Positions 43,850-55,539 of a stretch of 64,000 nt of DNA are shown piece by piece. Location of the stretch: assembly GCF_003408705.1 (NCBI RefSeq), contig NZ_QAYL01000006.1, positions 124,001-188,000 on the forward strand, in the 5' to 3' direction. A model generated the notes under the pieces. That model was not told where the DNA came from. It worked only from the letters and a program-made list of their open reading frames with translations, and did not search any database. Position 1 is the first letter of the stretch. Each line of letters opens with the position of its first letter. Made by a program: the position numbers and the translations under genes. The DNA comes from Mycobacterium uberis (GTDB lineage: Bacteria > Actinomycetota > Actinomycetes > Mycobacteriales > Mycobacteriaceae).

Positions 43850-45570
43850 TCGATATAGATCAACTAGGGCGAATTGACAACCAAAAAAAATGGGCGTGAA
43901 CTGATGCTAACGTGATTGAATCCGACCACACGCGTGCGCTGGTCAACACCTCTCGAGACAAAGCGGACACACCCATTGTACGTGAAGTTTACATGTTGAC
44001 AAGTTAATTCGTTGACCACGAATTCGAACTACCGGAGGACAAACTATGAAGTATTCTGGGCAGACTAGGATATCGCACTGGTGTAAAATGACTTTGGCGC
44101 ATACTAGCTCGCTGGATCCTGCTATCCTCGCGTGACTAAGCGATAGTATCGCTGCCCATCGTTGGCCGGCACAGAGACTATACTTCGATTAAGATGAGCT
44201 ACGATGTCCGAAGATTTGCGTCAGTGGATCGGACACCGATCTTCAAAAAACCTGCAAAATAAGAGCATTTGACTTCTGCAACTACGAACTCTACGAACTG
44301 CGCGACTCGTAGCTGCTTCGCATCGACAAAACCGCCTATGCTAGCACGTAAATCCATTTCATTTTGTTGCTGATTGAGCTAGGAATCGATTCGATTTTTG
44401 GCACCAACATTTATACAGTAAGATTGCTTCTGCCCTTTGATTATTACGACTTCTTCTCCAGCACAGCAAAACTGAGCATGGTATTCGATCTTGGTGAGCA
44501 CACAGTGTTAAACGCACGATGCGTAGACTTGAAACCTGCTTTTGATCGTCACGCTTGCTGACGTGGTCAGCCACATCGATATCACTACGCCAGGTAGCTG
44601 GCAGCACAAAACCACTGGCAGACACCCTGGCAGCTACCAACATCGTCATCGTCGCCACATACGATCACGGCAACGAATTATTTTTAAAATCCATCATATT
44701 CGACACACCATCTCGATCGATGCGCTGCACGTGCAACGGACAACTAGATCAAATCCATTCTGATCAAGCTTTCTTCGAAATTAAAAAATCAACGTGGCAA
44801 AATATTTCGTACTATCAGATGATGGTACGTCGCTCCCGCACTTCGTGGTTCGTCCTAGTTACACCAAAAGGACCTGGCACACACTGCTCAGCGGCTATAG
44901 CGAGTTCAAATTATCCAGCACACTGAGATATGGAGACGTCCTAAGCCTGCTGTGACTGGCTGACCGGGAACCTACGTACTAGCTAATATCCCTGGCGGCG
45001 TTGGGTATGAGACCAGCTGGAACACACAGAACATGCGTGAGAGTCGACACAAGATAGCCGAGGACTTCATTGCGATGGCAACCGCTTTGGTAAACCGCGG
45101 CATCTTGTGCGTCGAACAGCTAAACGTACGCGGCGGCGGCAACGGCGGACTGTTGATATGTGTCATACTGGCCAAATATCCAGAAAAGCTCGACACCCTC
45201 ATCTATAATACGTCACCCACTGGACATGCACCGTTACCACCGACTGTTTGGCCTGCACTTCCTGGATGGCCGAGTACAGTGACCTAGACAACCTTCACGA
45301 CTGGAATTGCATCGCCGAATATTCGACGTATCAGAATATTTTCGGTGACCCAGAAGTATCCACTGGTACTGTTCACCACATCCACCCGCGACGACCGGGT
45401 GCACCCCGGCCATGTTCGCGCGATGACCGCGGCCTTCAAGCCACCGGTCACCGGAATCTGGTACTATGAAAACTATAGAGGAAGGGCATACTAGCGTGGC
45501 CAACAACGCGCAGGCCACGTTCCAGGCGGCGCTTACTTACGTGTTTCTGCATCGCAGGTTAGGAGGCTGG
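43850..45570 (+). pseudogene. Decayed prolyl-oligopeptidase-type peptidase (Rv0457c remnant)
   Basis: The propeller-domain text ATNIVIVATYDHGNELFLKS then IIFDTPSRSMRCTCNGQLDQ lies near 44,630-44,760. The hydrolase text near 45,030-45,200 reads AEDFIAMATALVNRGILCVE and the nucleophile region GGGNGGLLICVILAKYPEKL, where the usual GGSNGG serine is replaced (GGGNGG). ASWMAEY-like CTSWMAEYSDLDN and ALTYVFL near the end complete the match. The N-terminal third is not recognisable. Confidence 0.82.
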
Positions 45571-45639
45571 CTCACGCAGCACTCCACAGCAAAGAGCTTG
45601 ATCAACAAGTCAAAACTGATTTCGCTACTGCTACAACTA

Positions 45640-46480
45640 AAGCCGAATCCGGTGCCAATTTCGAGACCCTGCTATATACGACCACCAGTCCAGCCGCCAC
45701 CATCATGTTGCACCGTCCGGAGCACCTCCATACCATTGGCCCACCCATGTCCGACGAGATCGGGACGGCCATCGGGTTGGTCAAGTGAGACCAAAACATC
45801 AAAGTCATCGTATTGCGCGGCGCCTGACGAGCCTTTTCCAGCAATTGGCAAAGCCATGCTGACCGACGGACAGTGGGATCCGATCAAGGAGGTCGCGATG
45901 GTTACCGCTCGCGAAACTGGATCGACGTAAGAAATTCATGATCATCTGACGAGCCTCAAAACCGATGGTCGTGCAAGTGCACGACTGGTTCGTCAACGGG
46001 TGCTAACAACTACGTGCTGTGTGCCGACATAGCCATCGCCAGCAACGACGCGGTGATCGGTACTCCATACAGCCAGATATAAGGATCCGATCTGATCGGG
46101 GTGCAATAATGCCAGTTTAGCCTTACCGAGGGTCAAGTAACACTCGCTGACAGGCCGGCCGTTGACCGGTATCCAGGCCACTGCAGTCGAGCTGATCAAC
46201 GAGTCGATGCTGTTCGAGCGCCTCGAAACAAGCGTCCCCGATATTGACGCCGAGCTAGCATGAATATCGTTGTCGTAGGTAGCAGGCACAGAAGCTGATC
46301 TTTAACTAGGCCTACGAGAACATGGTCCTGGCGTCTACCCAGATGCTGGGTAGCCTAATGCGCAACACCCCCGATGCACTCGACTGCATCCGCACCGCAT
46401 AAAATACAGTGGGATATGGGTCATGGTCGTAGGATGAGACGTGCTGTTCGGCGATTACAGCTAGGCCCCACCCGAACTAC
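45640..46480 (+). pseudogene. echA2: Decayed enoyl-CoA hydratase (echA2, Rv0456c remnant)
   Basis: A crotonase-like order of fragments is seen: FETLLYTTTSPAATIMLHRP, MSDEIGTAIGLVK, IKVIVLRGA, NNYVLCADIAIASNDAVIG and a C-terminal region with MLGS text. Stops occur within the oxyanion-hole region and in most frames. The gene lies between the peptidase remnant and Rv0455c, as in M. tuberculosis. Confidence 0.78.
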
Positions 46481-46595
46481 GGCTCGACCCTAACATAATT
46501 ATCTTTCCTGATGGCGATGACTAGTGAGGCAGGCTACGAGTCTGCTACCCAGGCATTCTTCGAAGCCCCGAAACGAAAAGGTTACGGTAATAACC

Positions 46596-47054
46596 ATGTC
46601 TCAGCTGAGTGCCAGTCTGCGTGCAGGCACTGTTTTCCTCGCTCTTGGTATCACTGCTGCGGCCTTCCCAAAGTCCTCCCTGGCCGACTCCACGGAGGAC
46701 TTTCCGATCCCCCGCAGGCAGATCGCCACCACCTGTGATGCAGAGCAGTATTTAGCGGCCGCCAGGGATACCAGCCCGATCTACTACCAGCGGTACATGA
46801 TCGATATGCACAACAGGCCGGTTGATATCCAACAGGCCGCGATCAATCGTATCCATTGGTTCTATTCCTTGAGCCCCGCCGATCGTAGACAGTACTCCGA
46901 GGATACAGCGACGAGCGTCTACTACGAGCAGATGGCCACACATTGGGGAAACTGGGCGAAGATCTTCTTCAACAACAAGGGCGTTGTCGCCAAAGCCACC
47001 GAGGTGTGCAACCAATACCCGCCCAGAGATATGTCGGTGTGGAATTGGCCGTAG
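46596..47054 (+). CDS. Secreted protein required for siderophore export (Rv0455c ortholog)
   Basis: This 152-residue exported protein has an N-terminal signal peptide ([20 protein letters not shown] to the LADST cleavage region, about residues 1-31). The mature part holds two cysteines, in [15 protein letters not shown] and [10 protein letters not shown], which form the disulfide of the helical family, and ends MSVWNWP. The M. tuberculosis protein is 148 residues and is known to be needed for secretion of mycobactin and carboxymycobactin with MmpL4/MmpL5. The frame is open upstream to 46524, but the ATG at 46596 fits the signal peptide. It is intact while its neighbours on both sides are dead. 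Confidence 0.9.
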   Translation: MSQLSASLRAGTVFLALGITAAAFPKSSLADSTEDFPIPRRQIATTCDAEQYLAAARDTSPIYYQRYMIDMHNRPVDIQQAAINRIHWFYSLSPADRRQYSEDTATSVYYEQMATHWGNWAKIFFNNKGVVAKATEVCNQYPPRDMSVWNWP

Positions 47055-47760
47055 CCCTGTTCCGGTCGCGACTGGGCGCTGCAACCGCCAAATCGATCTC
47101 TATGTTATAAGCAATTCGTCGAATTGCCCCTGTCGAACGAGCAGAGACAAGTGGCGGCTACCATGCTTTGGCTCACTTACCAAACTGCTCACCACCAGGA
47201 CTTAGATCGTACCCAATCACATTTATTGTTGATAGAATCACAGTCAGCGCCGCACCGACCCATCTCAGTGCGAGCGAAGCAACACTCGCCGCATGACCTA
47301 AGCACCTGACAACGAGATCGCGGACACGTTTACGTACTTCAACTCGTATTAGTTCACCTGCCAATCCGAAACGGGCTGCACCAACCGAGCCAACTACATC
47401 GTACACAGGCACGCCGTCGATAAATGCAGCAATCTAAGCCTGGACTCGGGTGAAAACTATCGTCAACATTTTATGTATCAGCTGTATGTGCAGCCTCAGA
47501 ATCAACGTTCTGCGGCAGGCTAGTAATTGACTCGTACACCAGGGCGTATACTATCTGACGTAAAAAGTTCAACTGAACGACATAAATCCACAACACCGTG
47601 CAGTTAACTAGCAGAGTAAGTTTAACAAATTCGCCGTCAGTAGTGCGATGTGATTACCGGGAACAAATCGGTGTTCGTGGTTTAGGCCACTTTATTCCTA
47701 TCCCTAGGCAGTAGTAGTGCAAGCACAATTGGATGGGGTCCGTATGGTCGAAGTAGTCGA
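47055..47760. other. Decayed stretch without a recognisable gene
   Basis: Forward-strand text near 47,300-47,520 (TYFNSYQFTCQSETGCTNRA-like with an internal stop, then LDSGENYRQHFMYQLYV) looks like an old exported protein, but I do not recognise it. M. tuberculosis has the small gene Rv0454 near this place. No intact open frame of credible composition is present. Confidence 0.4.
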
Positions 47761-50546
47761 TTAACTGGCCAAGTGCGTACCTGTTTGCGGCCACCAGAAC
47801 CAACATCCCAGTAGGATGATAATTGAGATTATTATAAATGAACGCACGATCAAGGTGTCGAACAAAAAGTCCAGGCTGACAGTGGCACTAAACTGCCTAA
47901 TCATCTTCAAATGGTGGCGGCAAACACTAGATCCGCGGACGTCACCACAGCATTGATGCCGACCATCACCGGACAATTCCAGTCTCCAATCCGGCATGGA
48001 TTTCCTCTGGAAAACTGAAAACCAGTAACAACTTGTAATCCGATACCACCGCCAAGAGCAAAATGACAGACATCGTGAACACCACCCATAGTACGATTCA
48101 AAGCCGATTGTGTTCTGCCGGATTAGGGTGGACAGTCCAAAAGATGCATCCGACGAAAGCAGCACGGCTCCCACAATGGTGATCGCGACCACCAGGTTTC
48201 GGGTAATAATCAACATTAACGATCAAGATGAGAATGGACGAAGTTATTCCCGCGATCAGTAAGTCATACTTGGATCCGTCACGCATATTTTTGTACACTG
48301 AAGCAGTTTCGGCAAGGTAGATTTTGGCGCTCTCCAGCCGGGTCCTCTTGATGGCTTCTATAGCCGTGCTCTATGATCGGATCAACCTGTGAAATGCTTT
48401 CGCGGGTAGCGGGATCCCTTGCATGGAAAAGATAAAGCGGGTCGCGGGTCCATCCGACGAGAGAAACATCTTCAGACCGTATTTGAAATTGGGCTTGTCG
48501 AAGACCTCCGGCAGGATATAGAAGGAGCATCGTTCTAAGCGACATCGAAAACCTTACCCATCGCCGTTGGGTTTTTGTATAATGTCCATCTGAGCATACA
48601 AAAGCGACAATCCAGCTGTGCATGGTCAGTATCATGATCTTAATCGTCGTCCTGGCAGTAACCATCGGCGGTATTTGGGCGAGCATCCTCGACATCAACC
48701 AATCCAGCTCGTCTATGCCGCCGGTGCAAACCACGAAATTTTTGGTTATTTGATCCAATCCGTATAAGATATCGAAATATCGATCACAATTATCCAAAAG
48801 CGTACGTCGAAGTAATGTCTTCCCCAGTATAAGTAGCTACGAATCGTACTCTAGAAAGCATCAAAATCGGCAATTGTGATCTCGTAATCATCTGGTAACT
48901 ATGACCATTGCATTGAGTAAAATAGGTCCTATGAAATGCAGTCTCAACAATCTTCGATATGGTATCGAATATGTGCTATATATATCAATAAACTGCTGCA
49001 TTATGTTGACCTGCTTAAATATGTCCGCCATGTGCTTACAGGTACTGTTGGTTCTCGACTTGCGTTGTGTTTTTATGCTGATTTGGAACATTATGGATGT
49101 GTTTGCGATCGCCGTTCCCAGCGGTCTGATCATCGCCTGTACTCGCACAACACCGAGGATATGGAAGATGCCCCTGGTGATCCGGCTCAACGCCGGCATA
49201 TTAGCCGGATTACGCATGTCGTGGTCGGTCTCGACCGTTAATAATTCCGGATTAATCTGGGCATGGTGAAAGTTTTTGTCCTCGGTGGCATAGCCAATTT
49301 TCGGACCTGGTGCTGACAAGCAAATATCTGTGAGCGTCATAATTGGTCTTGCACCCCAGGTAAAGCGAGCAACTCAATAAGAACAATCGCGACCGACATA
49401 ACTAGAATCGATTCAGGCTAACAGACGATGGCAGTTCTCACTCGTCGAGTCCTCATCTTTCGTTTGGGGTCGAATAGACGGAAGAAAATGCCGATAGGAA
49501 GGAGGCCATTCCTGGCGTAATCGCGGTGATCACGGCGACCAAAAATTCTCACGGCGCACAGCACACCGAGTGTCTGGAAAATAGGACAACTAGGTGAAAC
49601 TAAGGGAATACATCGCACCAACGATAATTAGACTTGAGTCGATTACAACGTGAGCGGTTACCTGGAACATGGTGTAGAAATTATTTTTTCTCGATCCCTA
49701 TTGAGAGCACATACCTCTTGATATCATTAAAGAACGAATTACTGTATAGTCCGTTCCTATCGCGATGGCCATGAATACGAGCAAATTAACCGCGAGTTGA
49801 CAGCTCAATCATGTTGATGTAAGCGTAGGAAAATGACGATTTTCCGAGCCGTCATGAGCTCAATTCCTATAATCACGAGTGCCAGTATTACCTGAACAAT
49901 AGAGCGGTAGAATAAAGACAACATCTCGATGATCATCTTCCTGGTAATCCTCGTGACCCGTTGCACCCCCTTCTCACCTGCTGTTGACTGATCGACAGTC
50001 AGTGCCGCAGCGCCAGTCATTTAAGCCTTGACGCCCGGCGGCACCAGCATACCGTCCACAATGTGCCGGAAAGCCTCGACAGACTCGTCGGTTAAGCTCT
50101 CACCCTGGTTACCGGCAAGATACATTTATTATATAGCTCGCCGGCTGTCTTGCCGTCCCAACTTTGCGACCCAGCCACCGTCAGCGAATCCCCCAGAAGT
50201 CCTAGATGTGCTTTTTAATCGCCAAGAACTTCCTGATCAGCTCGTCGTAATAGTTATGGGCCTAATTGCCGAGCTATTTATCGTCTTCCAGAACGATACT
50301 TATCGCACTGTCAGTGTTGAACCCGTTAAACACTTGGCCGACCCGCTTCATCGCCTGCACAGACAGCGCATCGTGAGGACTCATGGACACCAGGTGTTCT
50401 TTTCCGGCGACATCCAACGATAGGCCAAAGACTCTGAGGACAACTACAAGCCCCACCCAGAACAGGAAGATCGGCAGCGCAAGCTTATATAGCATCCACG
50501 CAAAAACTGGCACGTTCGAGAGCTGCTTAACCGGATTATCGGTCAT
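47761..50546 (-). pseudogene. Decayed second MmpL transporter
   Basis: Reverse-strand fragments cover a whole RND transporter in order: LPIFLFWVGLVVVLRVFGLS with VSMSPHDALSVQAMKRVGQV (start at 50546); GAAALTVDQSTAGEKGVQRV; PIFQTLGVLCAVRI; HHAQINPELLTVETDHDMRN with RVQAMIRPLG; RYFDILYGLDQITKNFVV; and a final [11 protein letters not shown] and GCWFWWPQTG. Dozens of stops and frameshifts are present. In M. tuberculosis the PPE gene Rv0453 occupies this interval instead. Confidence 0.88.
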
Positions 50547-50555
50547 TCAGATTTC

Positions 50556-50995
50556 ACTATACAGCAAGGTCTGAGCATTCACCCCACTCGTCGATCTTTC
50601 GTCTTTGACCACATCGTTGACGATGATCAGGCAGTCGATCTGGTCGCTATTCACCCTGCGCCACAACGCTGACACTCACCGACGGAAGTGTTGTGGTGAG
50701 CGAAAGCGTACAGGACAGGAGCACGTTACTTACCCGCTGCGGCTAAGCGTTGACGTCCAGGTAATTGATGTTGGCCACCGTACCGACGGAGACTATAAGC
50801 TTGGCGGACTACGTGCTAGGTATCAGACGGCTTGACGTCATCCGAAATGCCGCTAGTAACGCACCTGATTGTCGTGAGTGTCGAAGAAGCTGTGGAACCA
50901 ATAAACACTAGAGCCCTGCTACCGCAGCCATGATCACAATCCACACTTTTCGTACCGCGGTGGCAACCGTAATCTTAACCATCCAATCACCGTCC
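50556..50995 (-). pseudogene. Decayed MmpS partner of the second MmpL
   Basis: Directly before the dead mmpL, the reverse strand reads VRKVWIVIMAAVAG (membrane anchor), then SVGTVANINYLDVNA, SLTTTLPSVSVSVVAQGE and an end with NDVVKDE-like text. These match the MmpS layout (anchor, GxxGTVAxIxYLDVNA, LTTTLPS, VAQG). A stop follows the anchor and frameshifts occur later. It formed an mmpS-mmpL pair. Confidence 0.78.
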
Positions 50996-51069
50996 ACGCA
51001 TCGAGCGCTCGACCACCCATTCGACTTCTGGCCCAGGTGTGCGAGCCCGCGAAAACGCCCACCAGCTGG

Positions 51070-51860
51070 CCATCTCACCAAATGCTTCGTTGTGCTAAAT
51101 ATCTTAGCCGCAGCAGCCAGGCGGCGTATGGAATGGCCGCATCCCGGTCGCCGGGGCCCAACGCACCGGTGATCAACGTCACTTGCCCCGTCACAACACA
51201 GCCCCTATCTCTGCTCACTGCGATCCGGAGATGGGGCCGATACAGGTGGCTGCTTAGTCGACTCAGCGCAGCGGCAAAGTCATAGTTCCATTCGGGTGGG
51301 AGGACCTCCGGTCCCTCAGCATGTTCGGCATAGGCGTCAGTGAGCCGCTCCGGGGGTTGCGATTTACCACACGGTAGCCGCCAGAAAGTAGGAGGCCAAC
51401 AGAATGGCGAATGCACTCGAACGCCCTAGCGCAGGCAACGCATGCTGGATTACGTCCGCCAGGGCGATCACAGAAGCGGTACTGGTCCGTTTGAACTCGA
51501 CGTCCACTTCGTACTCAAGATACAGGTGCAGACTGATAAGCAGATCACAGAATAGCGTGTCGGTGGCCAGTCCGTTGGCCAATGTGGCAGCCATCAGCGA
51601 TAACGACATCGGACCAGTTTTCGCTAACTTTTCACACACCATGCTCGACCACTACACCCAAACTCTCAGTAGCGAGGTGAAGCAAGATCTCTTTATTGGG
51701 AGGTAGAGTAGTGACACACCGCAGAATAGCGAATTCCGGCGCAGCTGGCGACAGCAATCAACGTCACCGACACCACATCAGTCTCGAGCGGCCAGTAAAC
51801 GGACGGCTTCCACGAGTGCTGCCGCCCACTAACGCTTGTTTTTCTCAGTGCGGGCGCGCT
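51070..51860 (-). pseudogene. Decayed TetR-family regulator (Rv0452 remnant)
   Basis: The piece at 51,642 down reads VCEKLAKTGPMSLSLMAATL, ANGLATDTLFCDLLISLHLY and ALGRSSAFAILLASYFLAA. In another frame it continues PPERLTDAYAEHAEGPEVLP and EWNYDFAAALSRL. The N-terminal part (51,700-51,860) has AALVEAVRLLAA-type text with the helix-turn-helix broken. It points the same way as the dead mmpS-mmpL and is divergent from mmpS4. Confidence 0.8.
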
Positions 51861-52190
51861 GGAACTTAAGTTGCGCCACTGCCAGTGGCTAACGCACAGG
51901 GTGTGATTTGTCGGTGGCAAAGGAACTTGCCATTACGCATGCGATATACGTTACGCTCGAGGAGCGTGACAGGAAGGAGGCAGTGGCAGGCTCCGTGATT
52001 TACTTTGGCGAGTCTTGGTTGTATTCCGGCCAAAGCGCTTTCGACTCGGGCCGACCATCGCAGGGCTGCGGTAATCCGGGATTGTGGTGCGGACGGTCCG
52101 GCGCGACAATCTGACGTTGAACTTGATCGAGCGGACAACGGGTCGTCAATGTCCAAGTGCTAACGGGGTAAGGGGATTCCAATTTTCAAG

Positions 52191-52613
52191 TTGTTGTCCC
52201 GGATTTGGATTCCACTTGTCGTTCTGGCGGTGCTTGTCGTCGGGGGACTCGTCGTGAACCGCGTCCACGGTTATTTCGCCTCCGAGAAACGCGAGTCCTA
52301 CGCAGACAGCAACCTGGGAAACAGCAAACCGTTCAACCCTAAGCAGATTGTTTACGAGATCTTCGGCCCACCGGGAACGATCGCAGATATCAGCTATTTC
52401 GATGTCAATTCCGACTCTCAGCGAGTCGATGGGGCACAATTGCCGTGGTCGTTACATATGACAACAACCTTGGCCGCAGTAGTGGGAAACCTTGTGGCGC
52501 AGGGCAATGCCGGTAGTATCGGTTGCCGAATCACGGTGGACGGCGTGGTCAAAGCCGAGAGAATTTCTAACGAGGTCAACGCCTACACCTATTGTCTGGT
52601 GAAGTCCGCGTGA
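52191..52613 (+). CDS. mmpS4: MmpS4, membrane accessory protein of the MmpL4 exporter
   Basis: This 140-residue protein has one N-terminal transmembrane helix ([20 protein letters not shown]) and an extracytoplasmic beta domain with [40 protein letters not shown] and a disulfide-type Cys pair in [11 protein letters not shown] and YTYCLVKSA. It works with MmpL4 in siderophore export. Its length equals that of M. tuberculosis MmpS4. The start is a TTG at 52191 (or the next TTG), and the purine-rich AAGGGGA lies rather far upstream. The stop overlaps the GTG of mmpL4. Confidence 0.93.
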   Translation: MLSRIWIPLVVLAVLVVGGLVVNRVHGYFASEKRESYADSNLGNSKPFNPKQIVYEIFGPPGTIADISYFDVNSDSQRVDGAQLPWSLHMTTTLAAVVGNLVAQGNAGSIGCRITVDGVVKAERISNEVNAYTYCLVKSA

Positions 52614-55480
52614 CGACCACATACGCGAATCACTTTAACACGGACACCGAACGACCGTTCATCACAATGATGACCCGCCGACTTGCGGTACCGATCATCT
52701 TGGCCTGGCTGGCCATTGCCGTCGCCGTCAGTGTCTTCGTCCCATCGCTAGAAGACGTCGGGCAAAAGCATTCAGTCTCGCTCAACCCGAAGGATGCGCC
52801 TTCATACATCGCGATGAAGAAGATGGGCCAGGCCTTCAATGAAGGAAATTCCGATAGCGTAATCATGATCGTCCTGGAAGGCGACAAGCCGCTCGGTGAC
52901 GATGCTCACCGGTTTTACGACAGCTTGATTCGTAGGTTGCGGACCGACAAGCACGTGCAAAGTCTCCAAGACTTTTGGGGGGACCCCCTCACTGCGCCTG
53001 GAGCTCAAAGCAACGACGGTAAGGCCGCCTATGTACAATTGAGTCTCGCGGGTAGCCAAGGTGAGCCGCTGGCTCAAGAATCCATCAATGCGGTCCGCAA
53101 AATCGTAGTGCAGACACCTGCACCACCAGGGATAACGGCCTGGGTCACTGGGGCGTCGGCCTTGATGGCGGATATGCACTATAGCGGCGACAAATCCATG
53201 ATCCGGATCACCGCAACGAGTGTGATCGTGATCCTGGTGATGTTGCTGCTCGTCTACCGATCGCTTACCACCGTGTTTCTGCTGCTGTTCGCGGTCGGAA
53301 TCGAATCGGTGGCGGCGCGGGGAGTCGTCGCGCTGCTCGGGCATACCGGGCTCATCAGTTTGTCCACCTTAGCGGTGAATTTACTCACGTCCTTAGCCAT
53401 CGCGGTCGGTACCGACTACGGGATATTTATCATCGAGCGCTACCAGGAGGCCCGCCAGGCCGGCGAGGACAAGGAAACGGCCTTCTACACCATGTACCGG
53501 GGAACCTCCCATGTAATTTTGGGCTCTGGGCTGACAATTGCCGGAGCGACTTTTTGTCTCAACTTCACCCGGATGCCATCTTTCCAAACTCTGGGCGTCC
53601 CGTGCGCGGTGGGGATGCTCATCGCCGTGGCGGTCGCACTCACCCTGGGGCCAGCGCTGCTGTCGGTCGGCAGCCGCTTCGGCTTTTTTGAACCCAAACG
53701 GCTGATCAAGGTCCGTGGCTGGCGACGGGTCGGCACCGTGGTGGTCCGCTGGCCGCTGCCCATTCTCGTTACCACCTGCGCCATCGCCATGGTCGGCCTA
53801 CTGGCTCTGCCCGGATACCGAGCCAACTACAACGACCGGGCGTATCTACCCACATCCACCCCTGCCAACCAAGGATTTGCAGCCGCGGATCGCCATTTCC
53901 CACAGGCCCGGATGAAGCCTGAGATTTTAATGATCGAGTCAGATCATGATATGCGAAACCCGGCAGACTTCCTGATCCTGGACAAGCTGGCCAAAGGAAT
54001 CTTTCATGTTCCAGGAATCTCCCGGGTCCAGGCAATAACTAGACCTGACGGAACGGTAATGGATCATACATCGATACCATTTCAGATAAGCATGCAAAAT
54101 GCCGGCCAAATACAAACTATGAAATACCAACGAGATCGGATGAACGACATGTTGAAGCAGGCCGAAGAGATTACTAAGACGATTGCCACGATGCGACGCA
54201 TGCACCAATTAATGGCACTGCTAACCGAAAATTCTTATCGCATTGCTGGCGATACTGTAGAAATGCAAAAAATTACTAATAAACTGCGTGATGAAGTTGC
54301 GAACTTTGATGACTTATGGCGACCAATCCGCAACTATTTTTACTGGGAAAAACATTGTTTTGACATTCCAGTTTGCTGGTCGTTTAGATCGATATTAGAC
54401 GCGCTGGACGGCGTGGACCAGATTGACGAGAAGCTGAACTCGCTCGTTGGTGAGATCAAAAACTTGAATCTGCTGATGCCGCAGATGTTGGAACAGTTCC
54501 CGCCGATGATCGAAAGCATGAAGAGCATGCGAACCATAGTGCTGACCATGCACAGCACCATGTCCGGAATCTTTGATCAGATGAACGAGCTGAGCAACAA
54601 CGCCAATGCGATGGGGAAGGCATTCGACGCCGCCAAAAACGACGACTCGTTCTACCTTCCACCCGAAGTCTTCAAAAACGCCGACTTCAAGCGCGCGATG
54701 AATTCGTTCCTATCATCGGATGGGCACGCAGCTCGCTTCATCATTCTGCATCGGGGAGATCCCGCCACCGCTGAGGGTATAGCAAGTACCAACGCGATAC
54801 GCACGGCTGCCGAGGAGGCACTCAAGGGAACTCCATTGGAGGACGTCAAGATCTACCTGACCGGGACGGCGGCCGTCTTCAAAGACATCGATGAGGGTGC
54901 CAACTGGGATCTCGTGATCGCGGGGATTTCGTCGCTTTGCCTGATTTTCATCATCATGTTGATCATTACCCGAGCCTTTGTAGCCGCCGCTGTTATCGTA
55001 GGTACAGTCGCACTTTCATTAGGTACGTCCTTTGGACTGTCCGTGTTGCTCTGGCAACACATTCTCGGTATCGAATTGCACTATATGGTACTTGCGATGT
55101 CTGTCATCGTGCTGTTGGCGGTGGGATCTGACTATAACCTGCTGTTGGTATCACGGTTCAAACAGGAATTCCATGCCGGCTTGAAGACCGGCATCATCCG
55201 TTCGATGGGCGGCACCGGCAAGGTCGTGACAAACGCCGGGCTAGTGTTCACGTTCACGATGGCATCCATGGTCGTAAGCGACTTGCGGGTGATCGGACAG
55301 GTGGGTACCACGATCGGTCTGGGCCTGCTGTTCGACACGTTGATCGTGCGCTCGTTCATGATGCCGTCCATCGCAGCGCTGCTGGGACGCTGGTTCTGGT
55401 GGCCGATGAGAGTGCGTTCCCAGCCGCTGCGGACCCCGGCGGAATCCCATCCAAATCGTTCCCTGGCTTACAGCGACTAA
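52610..55480 (+). CDS. mmpL4: RND-family exporter MmpL4
   Basis: This 956-residue inner-membrane transporter has two MMPL repeats. Helix 1 is [18 protein letters not shown], followed by a porter domain, then helices including the proton-relay motif [21 protein letters not shown] long helical hairpin domain follows (about residues 480-680), including [17 protein letters not shown]. The second repeat has [16 protein letters not shown] and the end [20 protein letters not shown]. The Asp-Tyr pairs of both repeats are intact. The GTG at 52610 overlaps the mmpS4 stop. In M. tuberculosis it exports mycobactins; the substrate here is unknown because siderophore synthesis is reported missing in M. leprae. 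Confidence 0.94.
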   Translation: MTTTYANHFNTDTERPFITMMTRRLAVPIILAWLAIAVAVSVFVPSLEDVGQKHSVSLNPKDAPSYIAMKKMGQAFNEGNSDSVIMIVLEGDKPLGDDAHRFYDSLIRRLRTDKHVQSLQDFWGDPLTAPGAQSNDGKAAYVQLSLAGSQGEPLAQESINAVRKIVVQTPAPPGITAWVTGASALMADMHYSGDKSMIRITATSVIVILVMLLLVYRSLTTVFLLLFAVGIESVAARGVVALLGHTGLISLSTLAVNLLTSLAIAVGTDYGIFIIERYQEARQAGEDKETAFYTMYRGTSHVILGSGLTIAGATFCLNFTRMPSFQTLGVPCAVGMLIAVAVALTLGPALLSVGSRFGFFEPKRLIKVRGWRRVGTVVVRWPLPILVTTCAIAMVGLLALPGYRANYNDRAYLPTSTPANQGFAAADRHFPQARMKPEILMIESDHDMRNPADFLILDKLAKGIFHVPGISRVQAITRPDGTVMDHTSIPFQISMQNAGQIQTMKYQRDRMNDMLKQAEEITKTIATMRRMHQLMALLTENSYRIAGDTVEMQKITNKLRDEVANFDDLWRPIRNYFYWEKHCFDIPVCWSFRSILDALDGVDQIDEKLNSLVGEIKNLNLLMPQMLEQFPPMIESMKSMRTIVLTMHSTMSGIFDQMNELSNNANAMGKAFDAAKNDDSFYLPPEVFKNADFKRAMNSFLSSDGHAARFIILHRGDPATAEGIASTNAIRTAAEEALKGTPLEDVKIYLTGTAAVFKDIDEGANWDLVIAGISSLCLIFIIMLIITRAFVAAAVIVGTVALSLGTSFGLSVLLWQHILGIELHYMVLAMSVIVLLAVGSDYNLLLVSRFKQEFHAGLKTGIIRSMGGTGKVVTNAGLVFTFTMASMVVSDLRVIGQVGTTIGLGLLFDTLIVRSFMMPSIAALLGRWFWWPMRVRSQPLRTPAESHPNRSLAYSD

Positions 55481-55539
55481 TGGTGACCGCCCAGGCTCGG
55501 TGTGCGTCGCGGTCGGTCGCCGCGGACCACCCTTAACCT

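Noticed and set aside
51860..52190. Search for an IdeR iron box upstream of mmpS4
   Set aside because: I could not find a convincing copy of the 19-base iron box by eye, so no regulatory site is claimed; a matrix search would decide.
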